Shown here: in pieces, positions 16,718 through 25,835 of the stretch
Layout: each line of letters begins with the position of its first letter
How positions within the stretch are numbered: the first letter of the stretch is position 1
Position numbers and translations under genes: made by a program
Assembly: GCA_013200995.1 (NCBI GenBank)
Contig: CP053688.1
Coordinates: 2,542,001 to 2,606,000, forward strand
Reading direction: 5' to 3'
Length of the DNA: 64,000 bases
DNA from: Arthrobacter citreus
GTDB lineage: Bacteria > Bacillota > Bacilli > Bacillales > Bacillaceae_G
Notes under the pieces: generated by a model
The model's database searches: none
Told to the model about the DNA's origin: nothing
The model's input: only the letters and a program-made list of their open reading frames with translations

Positions 16718-17803
16718 ATGAGAATAGGTTATTTATCTCTTAAAGAAAGACAAGAAGGTGAATACGTACAGCACATGGCAAAGGAAGCAAGTAAACTAGG
16801 TTATGAATTCGTTCAATTTACCCCTTTTAGTATTCAACCAGCTTCAGAAGAAATACTTGGCTGGAAGTATATTGCAGAAACAGAACAATGGGAGAAAACA
16901 ACATTTGAAATTCCAAATTATATTTATGATCGTTGTTTTTACTCTCCTAACATTAAAAGTAAGCAAGCAAAACCAATTGTTGATTGGCTAAAGAAACGTA
17001 AAGACATCACCTTTTTAGGATATGGACTACCGGGAAAATGGGAAACTTATCAGGCGCTTGCAACTGATGAAAGTCTAAATCCATATATACCAAAAACAAA
17101 AAAGTTATTGCATTTAGCGGTATTTTTTGAAGAGCTTAGAAAAACACGTAAGCTAGTTATTAAACCAATACATGGATCAAGAGGAATAAATATTTACTTT
17201 GTTACTTTAAGTCCATATTCAATTAGCGTTTCAACTCAAAAACAAAATGAAGTTGTTGAAACAGTATACGAAACAAGAGATGAATTTTTTGAATGGCTAC
17301 AACCTCTTGTCGAATCAAAAAACTATGTTTATCAAAACTATTTAGACCTTCAAACAAAATCACGCGAAGCATTTGATTTACGCGTTCTTTTACAAAAAAA
17401 CGAAAAAGGCGAGTGGCAAGTTGTTGGTAAAGGCATCCGAGTAGGAAAAGCAAATTCAATTATTGCAAACTTAAGTGCTGGCAGTAATGCAGTTCCATTT
17501 GATGAGTGGATTACTCAATTTAGTCAAAGAACTGCACTAATTTTACAACAAGATATTGAAACAATTTGTAATCAATTACCGATTGTACTTGAGAAGAATT
17601 TTCTTCCATTATTTGAAATAGGATTAGATTTAGGAATTGATTCAAATCAAGCAATCTGGATTTTAGATGTTAATTCAAAACCAGGAAGAAAAGTTTTAAT
17701 CCAAACTGATCCTTCCATTCAACAAAAGCTCTATTCGGCACCAATTCAGTATTGTCTACACTTACAATCGAAATCTAAAAGTGAAAGAAGTGAAATTAAA
17801 TAA
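16718..17803 (+). CDS. YheC/YheD family ATP-grasp protein, paralogue 2
   Basis: The 361-residue protein begins MRIGYLSLKERQEGEYVQ. The ATP-grasp motifs are VIKPIHGSRGIN (~145), FDLRVLLQ, and GLDLGID .. WILDVNSKPGRK near the end. The ATG at 16718 is chosen because AAGGAG lies eight bases upstream; the GTG at 16709 is inside the ribosome binding site. Its stop shares one base with the start of the next gene. The N-terminal third, which differs among the paralogues, may carry substrate or coat-docking specificity (inference). Confidence 0.85.
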   Translation: MRIGYLSLKERQEGEYVQHMAKEASKLGYEFVQFTPFSIQPASEEILGWKYIAETEQWEKTTFEIPNYIYDRCFYSPNIKSKQAKPIVDWLKKRKDITFLGYGLPGKWETYQALATDESLNPYIPKTKKLLHLAVFFEELRKTRKLVIKPIHGSRGINIYFVTLSPYSISVSTQKQNEVVETVYETRDEFFEWLQPLVESKNYVYQNYLDLQTKSREAFDLRVLLQKNEKGEWQVVGKGIRVGKANSIIANLSAGSNAVPFDEWITQFSQRTALILQQDIETICNQLPIVLEKNFLPLFEIGLDLGIDSNQAIWILDVNSKPGRKVLIQTDPSIQQKLYSAPIQYCLHLQSKSKSERSEIK

Positions 17804-19158
17804 TGAATGAAGTTTATAAAATCGTTACTCATCGACAGAGTAAAAACCTAGTATGTATACCTGAAAAACTTACAACATCAAGAAATATTGAATATATTGC
17901 TTTTGGTCAAAAAAAATACCCTTGTCAACTAGTTACGATGAATACACTTCAAAATACCATTTCAATATCAGAGCATTTAATTGAAATGCTCTGTATCCCT
18001 TTTGAAGGAACTATTGAGCCTATTATTATTGGGAATACGCTGCAGCTCGGTCCACTAGTTGGAATTTTTACAGCTGGCTTTACTGAGTCCCTCCTTCGCC
18101 CAATTGGCGATCGAAGCTTTATGTTTGCAAATTTAATAGCCGAAAATAATCAAAAAAACAGCTTCATATTTGTATTTGGCACACATGGAATTGACTGGGA
18201 AACAGAAACAATTCAAGGTTATTTCTTTACAAATAAAAGATGGATTAAAGAAGTAGTTCCTTTTCCAACCGTGATTTATAATAGGCTTCCGAATAGGAAA
18301 GTCGAAGTTCATAAATCAATTAAACGAGTGCGCCAAAAATTAGAAAAAGAATATAAAATCCCTTGGTTTAACCCAGGATTCTTCAATAAATGGGATTTAT
18401 ATTTAAAATTAAGAAATGACGATTCAGTTGCACAGTACTTACCTAAAACATTAAAGTTTAATAATTTCGATACAATTGAAGAGTTATTATCCAAATATCA
18501 TTTTGTGTATGTTAAACCCGAAAACGGTAGCCTCGGATCGAGAGTAATTTTAATACGCTACCAGCGTGAAGAAGGTATTTATTATTGTAGGTATCGTGAT
18601 TTTGAAACAAACAGACTTCAAAAATTCTCGACACTCCAATCCTTAATTAATCATGTTTTCCGTAATATGAAAATACATGATTTTATCGTTCAACAAGGTA
18701 TTTCATTAATTCGATATGAGCATCAACCTGTTGATTTTCGAGTTCATACAAACAAAGATGCTTTAGGAAAATGGCATGTAACTGTAATTGCTGGGAAAAT
18801 AGCAGGAAAAGGTAGTACTACTACTCACTTAAATAATGGTGGTCGCGTGAAAACTCTTGAAGAATTATTTGATCAAGAAAAAGCTAAAAGGATTCATGAA
18901 AAATTATCTACTGCAGCTTTAAAAATTAGTGAATCTTTAGATCGTCAAGTTGACGGTCACATCGGAGAAATTGGATTTGATATCGGTGTTGATAAAGATG
19001 AAACAATTTGGCTTTTTGAAGCGAACTCTAAGCCTGGTAGATCAATTTTTTCAAATCCAAGCTTCCAAGAAAATGACAAACAAATAAAAAAACTATTTTT
19101 AGAATATGCTACTCATTTGTCCAAACAGGGAAATGAACTCGAGGCTTCAATGAAATGA
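17803..19158 (+). CDS. yheD: Endospore coat-associated ATP-grasp protein, YheD-like
   Basis: With 451 residues this is the longest of the four and matches the length of B. subtilis YheD (about 453). About 85 extra residues form an N-terminal beta-rich domain before LGPLVGIFTAG. The ATP-grasp core has YVKPENGSLGSR (~237), FRVHTNKDALGKW, and GEIGFDIGVD .. LFEANSKPGRS. YheD forms rings around the forespore in B. subtilis. Start and stop overlap both neighbours (one and four bases), which implies translational coupling across the cluster. Confidence 0.83.
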   Translation: MNEVYKIVTHRQSKNLVCIPEKLTTSRNIEYIAFGQKKYPCQLVTMNTLQNTISISEHLIEMLCIPFEGTIEPIIIGNTLQLGPLVGIFTAGFTESLLRPIGDRSFMFANLIAENNQKNSFIFVFGTHGIDWETETIQGYFFTNKRWIKEVVPFPTVIYNRLPNRKVEVHKSIKRVRQKLEKEYKIPWFNPGFFNKWDLYLKLRNDDSVAQYLPKTLKFNNFDTIEELLSKYHFVYVKPENGSLGSRVILIRYQREEGIYYCRYRDFETNRLQKFSTLQSLINHVFRNMKIHDFIVQQGISLIRYEHQPVDFRVHTNKDALGKWHVTVIAGKIAGKGSTTTHLNNGGRVKTLEELFDQEKAKRIHEKLSTAALKISESLDRQVDGHIGEIGFDIGVDKDETIWLFEANSKPGRSIFSNPSFQENDKQIKKLFLEYATHLSKQGNELEASMK

Positions 19159-20330
19159 TTTCTGTTTTTTACCATCTTGATACAAATACTTGGTCGCATG
19201 ATCACTTAGAATCAAAGTTTTCGATTGGATACAACCACCTTCCTATTTTAGCATTGCAAGATAATGCTTCAAATTCCATTCAATTTCATGTTAAAAAAAA
19301 TGGTTCACATTTAGGCCCAATTATCGGCATTTTAACGAATGAAGAACGACTACCTTTTAGCGGAAATATTAAAACATTTAAACGAATTTGCAAGAAGGTA
19401 TTAAATAACGGCGGTATTCCAGTTATCTTAACGCCTACCGCCTTTTCTAATCATTCAGTTACATGTTATACATTTTGTTTTAAAACAAAAAAATGGATTA
19501 AACTATTTTCCCCTTTACCAGACGTAATTTACAATCGAATTCCATCTGTGCAATATGAATACAATGATGATTATAAAGAATTTCGAGAAAAAATTTCTGA
19601 GTTAAACATCCCTTTTTTTAATGAATCATATCTTTCAAAAATACAAACAACTGCAATCTTATCCACTAACGAATTTTTAAAAACATATATTCCGAAAACA
19701 ATTGAATTAATAAACGAAAAAGATTTGTTTTTCTATTTAAAAAAATGGAAATTCCTTTATATTAAAAAGCATAATTCTTCAAGAGGATTTGGCGTGTTTA
19801 AGCTTTCCTTGAAAAGTGATAATGAAGTCATCATCCGAAATGCTTTTCATGTAGAATTAGTAAAATCAATTAGTGATTGTTGGAAATTTCTTAGCTCTTT
19901 AAATGAGGATTTTATTTGCCAACAAGGTATAATAAGCGAATTACCAGATGGAAGAAAGTTTGATCTACGAATTCTTGCACACAAAAAAGAAAATAATTTT
20001 ATTCTTTCTGGTATCGGAGTAAGAGTTGGTACATTTAATGGCATTACAACTCATGTACCTAGAGGTGGCAGTATTATTTCAATCGAAGAACTACCAATTA
20101 AATTAAACTATGAATTATTACAGGAAATCGTTAGACAAACAGGAATTGCATTAAATAATAAAGAGGCACATTTTTATGAATTCTCAATGGATATCGGTAT
20201 TCAAAATAACCAATATTATATTTTTGAAATAAACTCTAAACCAATGGTATTTGACGAAATCTCGATAAAAGAACAAGGACTTGAAAACTTAATTCATCTA
20301 TTTTATGAACTTTCGAATTTCAAACAGTAG
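19155..20330 (+). CDS. YheC/YheD family ATP-grasp protein, paralogue 4
   Basis: The 391-residue protein overlaps the preceding gene by ATGA. It shares LGPIIGILTNEER with the YheD-like protein. The core motifs are YIKKHNSSRGFG, where the usual KPxxGS is replaced by KKHNSS, then FDLRILAHK and FSMDIGIQ .. FEINSKPMVF. The changed nucleotide loop suggests weaker or altered ATP binding, which is an inference. It closes the four-gene run; a PucR-type regulator follows 77 bases later. Confidence 0.8.
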   Translation: MISVFYHLDTNTWSHDHLESKFSIGYNHLPILALQDNASNSIQFHVKKNGSHLGPIIGILTNEERLPFSGNIKTFKRICKKVLNNGGIPVILTPTAFSNHSVTCYTFCFKTKKWIKLFSPLPDVIYNRIPSVQYEYNDDYKEFREKISELNIPFFNESYLSKIQTTAILSTNEFLKTYIPKTIELINEKDLFFYLKKWKFLYIKKHNSSRGFGVFKLSLKSDNEVIIRNAFHVELVKSISDCWKFLSSLNEDFICQQGIISELPDGRKFDLRILAHKKENNFILSGIGVRVGTFNGITTHVPRGGSIISIEELPIKLNYELLQEIVRQTGIALNNKEAHFYEFSMDIGIQNNQYYIFEINSKPMVFDEISIKEQGLENLIHLFYELSNFKQ

Positions 20331-20407
20331 TTTGTATACTACTGTTCTTTTTTATTTTAAATAACAATGTTAAACTTAAATGAAAAATGCTTTGAAAGGT
20401 AAATATT

Positions 20408-21331
20408 ATGATTGATAAAATTAAGATGTTATTTGGAAGTGAGTCCGTTTCGGTCACACCAGATCAGCATACATATATGGATTACTTGTGGTTTTCTACA
20501 GAAAATCAAGAAATTTTTGGGATTAAACAAAGTTCTATATCTGAGGAACAACATAACCTATTGGAATGTCTTTTTACAAAATTAGAATCCGATGCAATTA
20601 TGATGCCATCTGCACAAAGCGAGTGGTTTCAATATTTATATCTCAATAAAGGACATAATCCTTTATTATTCGAAAATGAAAACACTCTCCCTTCCTCCAT
20701 TCGATTTATTCATTTTTACAGCAATCAACTTTTTACAAATAAAATTGAGTTTGAAGATGCAATCAATGCTTTTTTTCATAAAGATGTAATAGTCGTTTGG
20801 AATTCTGCAAAGGAAGGGGTTATTATTGAAAAAATAATTGATCAACCATTTAATAAAGAATTTCTAGAGCATATGCAAGAAATCATTGCAGCTGACTTAT
20901 ACCATGATGTAACTTTTCTTGTTGGAAAACCCTACTCACCATTAGCGAATTTATTTCTTTATTTTGACATAGAACACCAATGTTTTAAAAAAGCTTTATC
21001 TGTAAAAAAACAAAAACATATACTCTGGTTTTCAAAAGAGATGCTTTACTATATCCTTTCCTTTTTGCCAGATGATTTACAGAAAGAATTACCTAATCTA
21101 TTTTTGAATGATATGAAAATTGATGATCCAATTCTTTCAACTGTAAAAATTTATCTTCAACAAAATCTAAATGTTACGGCTACTTCAAAAAAAGCTTTTT
21201 TACATCGGAATACTGTTCAATACCGTCTTGATAAATTTTCAGAACAAACAGGAATAGATTTAAAGCATTTTGAGGATGGTCTTGTTATATTTCTAGCTAT
21301 TCGCCTACTTGAGTTAACAAATGAAAATTAA
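20408..21331 (+). CDS. PucR/CdaR-type helix-turn-helix regulator
   Basis: The 307-residue protein ends in the PucR C-terminal HTH: VKIYLQQNLNVTATSKKAF, then LHRNTVQYRLDKFSEQTG and FLAIRLLEL. The N-terminal 240 residues match no sensor domain I can name. Regulators of this kind often control neighbouring transport or metabolic genes. It sits between the spore-coat ATP-grasp genes and msmX; which of these it controls, if any, is not shown by the sequence. GAAAGGTAAATATT precedes the ATG. Confidence 0.75.
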   Translation: MIDKIKMLFGSESVSVTPDQHTYMDYLWFSTENQEIFGIKQSSISEEQHNLLECLFTKLESDAIMMPSAQSEWFQYLYLNKGHNPLLFENENTLPSSIRFIHFYSNQLFTNKIEFEDAINAFFHKDVIVVWNSAKEGVIIEKIIDQPFNKEFLEHMQEIIAADLYHDVTFLVGKPYSPLANLFLYFDIEHQCFKKALSVKKQKHILWFSKEMLYYILSFLPDDLQKELPNLFLNDMKIDDPILSTVKIYLQQNLNVTATSKKAFLHRNTVQYRLDKFSEQTGIDLKHFEDGLVIFLAIRLLELTNEN

Positions 21332-21397
21332 CAAAAGCTTTTTTTGTGCACCTTGTACAAATGAAGCTATTTTTTTTGTGTACCTTTGCCATTGTTG

Positions 21398-21415
21398 GAA
21401 AACGTTTAAATGTTT
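21398..21415 (+). promoter_or_regulatory. msmX: Possible CcpA cre site upstream of msmX
   Basis: GGAAAACGTTTAAA differs from the cre consensus TGWAANCGNTNWCA at two positions. It lies about 55 bases before the msmX start. Sugar-transporter ATPases are plausible CcpA targets. Confidence 0.3.
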
Positions 21416-21462
21416 ACAATTTAATTAATGAAACCGATTACAAATATTTGGAGGTAGTAACA

Positions 21463-22560
21463 ATGGCAGAATTAAAATTAGATCATATTTATAAAATTTA
21501 TGACAATAACGTAACGGCTGTAAAAGATTTTAATCTTCATATTGAAGACAAAGAATTTATCGTATTCGTTGGTCCTTCTGGATGTGGTAAATCAACAACA
21601 CTTCGTATGATTGCTGGTTTAGAAGATATTTCAAAAGGTGATTTCTTTATTGATGGGCTTCGTGTAAATGACGTTCAACCAAAAGATCGTGACATCGCTA
21701 TGGTATTCCAAAACTATGCTCTTTATCCGCATATGACTGTATATGACAACATGGCTTTCGGATTAAAATTACGTAAATTTGATAAAGCTGAAATCGATCG
21801 TCGCGTAAAAGACGCTGCTCGAATTTTAGGACTTGAAGAATATTTAAGTCGTAAACCAAAAGCACTATCTGGTGGACAACGTCAACGTGTTGCTCTAGGA
21901 CGTGCTATTGTACGTGATGCAAAAGTATTCTTAATGGATGAGCCATTATCTAACTTAGATGCTAAATTACGTGTTGCGATGCGTTCTGAGATTTCTAAAT
22001 TACATCAACGTCTACAAACAACTACTATCTATGTAACACATGATCAAACTGAAGCAATGACAATGGCTACGCGCTTAGTTGTAATGAAAGATGGTATTAT
22101 TCAACAAGTTGGTACGCCTAAAGAAGTTTACGATCGTCCTGAAAACGTATTCGTTGGTGGATTCATCGGTTCACCTGCAATGAACTTTGTTTCTGGTAAA
22201 GTTGAAGATGGTCACTTTAACTTAGGAAGCAAAAAAATTGCTATACCTGAAGGAAAAATGAAAACATTACGCGATAATGGATATATTGGAAAAGAAGTTA
22301 CTTTAGGTGTTCGACCAGAAGATTTACATGATGAGCCAGTGTTTATCGAAGCATCTCAAGGTACAGTTCTTGATTTAAAAATTGAAGTAGCTGAGCTTCT
22401 AGGAGCTGAATCAATGCTTTACACTAACTATGAAGGCCATACTTTAGTCGCAAGATTAGATGCACGCTCAACATTTACACATGGTCAAATTATTAAATTA
22501 GCCGTAGACATGAACAAAGTTCATTTCTTTGATAAAGAAACTGAATCACGTATTCGATAA
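21463..22560 (+). CDS. msmX: Multi-sugar ABC transporter ATPase MsmX/UgpC
   Basis: The 365-residue ATPase begins MAELKLDHIYKIYDNN. It has Walker A GPSGCGKSTT, the signature LSGGQRQRVALGRAI, Walker B VFLMDEPLSNLDAKLR and switch histidine YVTHDQTEAM. A C-terminal TOBE/MalK-like domain (residues ~240-365) contains LGVRPEDL. MsmX serves several carbohydrate importers that lack their own ATPase. The ATG at 21463 follows GGAGGTAGTAACA; an upstream in-frame extension to 21346 has no homology. A strong terminator follows. Confidence 0.92.
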   Translation: MAELKLDHIYKIYDNNVTAVKDFNLHIEDKEFIVFVGPSGCGKSTTLRMIAGLEDISKGDFFIDGLRVNDVQPKDRDIAMVFQNYALYPHMTVYDNMAFGLKLRKFDKAEIDRRVKDAARILGLEEYLSRKPKALSGGQRQRVALGRAIVRDAKVFLMDEPLSNLDAKLRVAMRSEISKLHQRLQTTTIYVTHDQTEAMTMATRLVVMKDGIIQQVGTPKEVYDRPENVFVGGFIGSPAMNFVSGKVEDGHFNLGSKKIAIPEGKMKTLRDNGYIGKEVTLGVRPEDLHDEPVFIEASQGTVLDLKIEVAELLGAESMLYTNYEGHTLVARLDARSTFTHGQIIKLAVDMNKVHFFDKETESRIR

Positions 22561-22570
22561 AAATAAATAA

Positions 22571-22612
22571 AATAACGCAGTACCGTTTGAATCGGTACTG
22601 CGTTATTTTATT
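22571..22612. terminator. Bidirectional terminator after msmX
   Basis: A 15-bp stem, AATAACGCAGTACCG / CGGTACTGCGTTATT, is followed by TTATTTTA. It overlaps the end of the convergent zinc-ribbon gene. Confidence 0.9.
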
Positions 22613-22854
22613 TTCTCTATAATTTTTAAAAAGCCCTCGTTACAATCTGGACAATTAAACATATGGGTACAATACTGATTTGAATTTTGCTCAGTTAATC
22701 CATCAGATTTTGCTGAAATATCATAGTCTAAGTATGGACTGTATTTATCATCGTAATCAACTGCTCTTCCTTTATCTTCACAATGATTTTCACAAATAGG
22801 ACATTTTAATTTATATTGCTCAATTCCATTACATAGTGGACAAATTCCATCCAT
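22603..22854 (-). CDS. Small zinc-ribbon protein of unknown function
   Basis: The 83-residue protein has three CxxC-type pairs: CPLC, CPIC followed by another cysteine in NHCED, and CPDC near the C-terminus, plus a CTHMFNC stretch. This implies one or two structural zinc sites. The middle is acidic and tyrosine-rich (YDDKYSPYLDYD). I do not know a function. The ATG at 22854 is preferred over the GTG at 22863 because TAGGAG then has normal spacing. Confidence 0.65.
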   Translation of the reverse strand: MDGICPLCNGIEQYKLKCPICENHCEDKGRAVDYDDKYSPYLDYDISAKSDGLTEQNSNQYCTHMFNCPDCNEGFLKIIEKIK

Positions 22855-22885
22855 TATTAACACTCCTATTATGTATTCTTCATTA

Positions 22886-22916
22886 AGAAAGGATGGAGAT
22901 TAATCTCCATCCTTAT
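22886..22916 (-). terminator. Terminator of the SASP gene
   Basis: A 10-bp stem GGATGGAGAT / ATCTCCATCC lies directly after the SASP gene on the minus strand, followed by TTTCTT. Confidence 0.8.
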
Positions 22917-22928
22917 TAGCCATAGATA

Positions 22929-23123
22929 TTATTTTGAATAACCACCTAAGCTTTGCTCAGCCATTTGAACTAAACGTTTAGTGATTTCTCCTCCTACAGA
23001 ACCGTTAGCACGAGCTGTAGAATCAGGACCTAAAGTTACTCCAAACTCAGAAGCGATTTCATACTTCATAGAATCTAATGCTTGTTGTGCACCATTTACT
23101 ACTAAGCTGTTGTTGTTTGCCAT
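22929..23123 (-). CDS. Alpha/beta-type small acid-soluble spore protein
   Basis: The 64-residue protein has both family signatures: [10 protein letters not shown], containing the GPR protease cleavage site, and [19 protein letters not shown]. These proteins coat spore DNA in the A-like form and give resistance to UV and heat, then serve as amino acid store in germination. GGAGGTGAGACAAC precedes the start. A forespore-type promoter can be proposed upstream. Confidence 0.95.
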   Translation of the reverse strand: MANNNSLVVNGAQQALDSMKYEIASEFGVTLGPDSTARANGSVGGEITKRLVQMAEQSLGGYSK

Positions 23124-23154
23124 GTTGTCTCACCTCCTTATGTAAGTGTAATGA

Positions 23155-23184
23155 TAGTATGACTCTAATCGATTAACATATGTA
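23155..23184 (-). promoter_or_regulatory. Possible sigma-G/F promoter of the SASP gene
   Basis: On the minus strand CATACTA matches the -10 consensus of forespore sigma factors. TACATA lies 17 bases upstream as a partial match (4 of 6) to the -35 TGAATA. Confidence 0.45.
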
Positions 23185-23246
23185 TGTTTAGCTAATGTAA
23201 ATTTTGGAAAAAATTTTTTTATTTATTTATCGGCTTTTTCACATAA

Positions 23247-23278
23247 AAAAAAGCACTAGAAAGCGCTCTAGTGCTGGG
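23247..23278 (-). terminator. Terminator of the amino acid ABC operon
   Basis: A 9-bp stem AGCACTAGA / TCTAGTGCT is followed by nine T on the minus strand. Confidence 0.88.
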
Positions 23279-23296
23279 TTTCTCTTAATTCTTGGA

Positions 23297-24031
23297 TTAC
23301 TGTATTAATTGTAAAAATTGTTTTGTTCTTGCATGCTTAGGATTTTCTAATACATCACTTGGATGACCTTGCTCAATAATGTATCCACCGTCCATAAAAA
23401 TAACTTCATCTGCAACATTACGAGCAAATTTCATTTCATGTGTAACTACAATCATTGTCATACCATCTTCAGCTAATTCCTTCATTACTTTCAATACTTC
23501 TTGTACAAGCTCAGGATCAAGCGCTGAAGTTGGTTCATCAAACAAGATAACTGTTGGCTCTAAAGCCAAAGCTCTAGCGATACCTACTCGTTGCTGTTGA
23601 CCACCTGAAAGCTGATGTGGTAATAGATTGATTTTTTCTTCTAAGCCCACTTTTGTAAGTAAATCAATAGCTTTCTTTTTCGCTACATCCCTTTTTACTT
23701 TTTGTACCGTTACTAGCCCTTCCATTACGTTTTCCAACGCTGTTAAATGTGGAAATAAATGATGCTGTTGAAAAACCATACCTGTTTTACTTCTTAATGA
23801 GATAATTTCTTTTTTAGTCACTTTATTCGAAAAGTCAATTGACTGGTCGTCAATTGTGATTTTTCCATCAGTTGGATGCTCTAAAACATTTATACATCTT
23901 AAAAATGTAGTTTTTCCAGATCCAGAAGGACCAATAATTGCCGTAACCGTACCCTTTTCTACATTTAAGCTAACGTCTTTTAATACTTCTAGCTCGCCAA
24001 AGCTTTTTTTAATATTTTCTAGTTTTATCAT
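23297..24031 (-). CDS. tcyC: Polar amino acid (cystine) ABC transporter ATPase, TcyC-like
   Basis: The 244-residue ATPase has Walker [13 protein letters not shown], a Q-loop in [12 protein letters not shown], signature [15 protein letters not shown], Walker [14 protein letters not shown] and switch VVTHEM. This is the polar amino acid importer class. It is the last of three genes (substrate binder, permease, ATPase) and has the GGAGGAAGAGTAG ribosome binding site. Specificity is taken from the binding protein, which resembles TcyA. Confidence 0.88.
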   Translation of the reverse strand: MIKLENIKKSFGELEVLKDVSLNVEKGTVTAIIGPSGSGKTTFLRCINVLEHPTDGKITIDDQSIDFSNKVTKKEIISLRSKTGMVFQQHHLFPHLTALENVMEGLVTVQKVKRDVAKKKAIDLLTKVGLEEKINLLPHQLSGGQQQRVGIARALALEPTVILFDEPTSALDPELVQEVLKVMKELAEDGMTMIVVTHEMKFARNVADEVIFMDGGYIIEQGHPSDVLENPKHARTKQFLQLIQ

Positions 24032-24045
24032 CTACTCTTCCTCCA

Positions 24046-24741
24046 TTACTTAGCAACATAGCGTTCAACTCGAGCTTCTAATCGACCTTGAATGACTGAA
24101 AGGAAGAAGCATACGATCCAATAGATTATTGCAGCTTCTGTATAAACAACTAAAAATTTATAGTTAGTTGCAGCTATTTCCTGAGCTGTTCTAAACATCT
24201 CAGTTACTAATATTAATGAGGCCAAAGACGTGTCTTTTACTAAACTAATAAAAGTATTTGACAATGGTGGTAATGAAACTCTCGCAGCCTGCGGAATAAT
24301 AATACGTTTCAACGTTTGATTATATGTCATGCCTATTGAATAAGCAGCTTCCCATTGGCCTTTATCAATAGACTGGATAGATCCTCTTATAATTTCAGAA
24401 GCATATGCCCCAACACTTAATGAAAAACCAATAATTGCAGAAATATAAGGTGATATTGTTACATGTAGAGTAGGTAATCCATAAAAAATAATAAATAATT
24501 GAACTAATAGAGGCGTTCCTCTAATAATGGAAACATAAAATCTCGCTAAACCATTTAAGAATTTATTACCTGATAGACGGAAAAGTGCGGTAATAAATGC
24601 TAATATTATACCTACTATAAAAGTAATAATTGTTAATGGAATAGTACCGATTAAAGCAGTTTTAACCATTGGAAGGAAAGAATCCTTCGCAATGGTTAAA
24701 TTGTCAATCCACTCTGGGCTGAGTATATTATTTAAGTCCAT
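24046..24741 (-). CDS. tcyB: Polar amino acid (cystine) ABC transporter permease, TcyB-like
   Basis: The 231-residue permease has about five membrane helices and the EAA loop EAAYSIGMTYNQTLKRIIIP that docks with the ATPase. FYVSIIRGTPLLVQLFIIFY is the conserved N-terminal segment of His/Glu/Gln-type permeases. The start codon lies inside the end of the binding-protein gene (14-base overlap), which implies coupled translation. Confidence 0.88.
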   Translation of the reverse strand: MDLNNILSPEWIDNLTIAKDSFLPMVKTALIGTIPLTIITFIVGIILAFITALFRLSGNKFLNGLARFYVSIIRGTPLLVQLFIIFYGLPTLHVTISPYISAIIGFSLSVGAYASEIIRGSIQSIDKGQWEAAYSIGMTYNQTLKRIIIPQAARVSLPPLSNTFISLVKDTSLASLILVTEMFRTAQEIAATNYKFLVVYTEAAIIYWIVCFFLSVIQGRLEARVERYVAK

Positions 24742-25531
24742 CTTTACCGAACCATTTTGTAACTATTTCATCATACTTTCCGTCTTTTTTCATATCTTCT
24801 AGTGCTTTGTTAACTGCCTTTACTAATGATTCATCATCTTTACGGAACATAAATCCACTGTTTGAAGCATCATTTTCTAGAGCAGCAATTTTTACTTTGT
24901 TGTCACCAGTTTCATTTAAATAATTTTGAATTGATAACTTATCATTGATCGTTGCATCAGCACGGCCAGATTCAATTAATTGAATCGCTTGGCTAAATCC
25001 TTCAACTCCTACTAATTTAGCCCCATATTTTTTAGCTAAATCCCCATAGTTACTAGTTAAAGATTGAGCAGCATTTTTCCCTTTAATGCCATCAAATGAG
25101 TTAATTTTTGAATCTGATTTTACAACTAATGCACCTGAAGAAGTAATATATGGATCAGAGAAATAATATTTTTTCTCACGATCTGCTCTAATACCAACTT
25201 CATTTGCAATGATGTCAAAACGTTTTGCATCTAATCCTGCAAACATTGCATCCCATTGTGTTTCATAAAATTTTGGTTTTACGCCTAAACGTTTAGCAAC
25301 TTCATTCGATAAGTCAACATCGAAACCTGTTAATTTACCAGATTTATCATGGAACGTGAATGGTGCATATGTACCTTCAGTACCAATTTTTAACTCTCCA
25401 CTATCTTTTACTTGAGTTAATAAATCTTTTCCTTTTGCAGTATCTTCTTTTTTATTTGAATTACAGCCTGCCATAAAACCTGCTGCTAAAACTAATGAGC
25501 CTAATGTTAAACCAATTTTCTTAATATTCAT
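24728..25531 (-). CDS. tcyA: Amino acid (cystine) ABC transporter substrate-binding lipoprotein, TcyA-like
   Basis: The 267-residue lipoprotein has a signal peptide with lipobox FMAGC (cysteine ~23). The family-3 solute-binding signature is seen in LKIGTEGTYAPFTFHD and GFDVDLSNEVAKRLG, with KPKFYETQWDAMFAGLDAKR and AAQSLTSNYGDLAKK resembling B. subtilis TcyA closely as I recall it. It binds substrate outside the membrane and delivers it to the permease. Cystine as substrate is by resemblance; another polar amino acid is possible. No riboswitch or clear CymR site was recognised upstream. Confidence 0.85.
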   Translation of the reverse strand: MNIKKIGLTLGSLVLAAGFMAGCNSNKKEDTAKGKDLLTQVKDSGELKIGTEGTYAPFTFHDKSGKLTGFDVDLSNEVAKRLGVKPKFYETQWDAMFAGLDAKRFDIIANEVGIRADREKKYYFSDPYITSSGALVVKSDSKINSFDGIKGKNAAQSLTSNYGDLAKKYGAKLVGVEGFSQAIQLIESGRADATINDKLSIQNYLNETGDNKVKIAALENDASNSGFMFRKDDESLVKAVNKALEDMKKDGKYDEIVTKWFGKDGLK

Positions 25532-25803
25532 TCTTTAATCTCCCTTAACCTTATCGGAATTGTGTGTATTGATTTGTGTGTCTTAAATATATTGCATGTA
25601 TTAAAAAATTACAACAAAAAAATCTCATATTTTTATTATTTTTCTTTTTATCTTTTTAATTCTTTTTTTTGTGATTGAATATTTCAATCATTAGAACTTC
25701 CAATTACTACTATTCAAAATTTTTGTAAGGGATGTTCAGAACGTGTACAATATTCTGAAATTAAGTACTTATTCTATTCTTGAACTTACAAACCTACGAA
25801 AAA

Positions 25804-25835
25804 TAAAACTCGGTTCACTAAGAACCGAGTTTACT
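25804..25835 (-). terminator. Terminator of the CBS/CorC gene
   Basis: AACTCGGTT / AACCGAGTT form a 9-bp stem, followed by TTTTATTTTT on the minus strand. Confidence 0.85.

Noticed and set aside
16803..16991. Plus-strand frame inside the second ATP-grasp gene
   Set aside because: Overlaps a gene with clear family motifs in another frame.
25532..25800. Riboswitch or CymR operator upstream of the cystine transporter
   Set aside because: The AT-rich sequence shows no S-box or T-box elements and no convincing CymR site.
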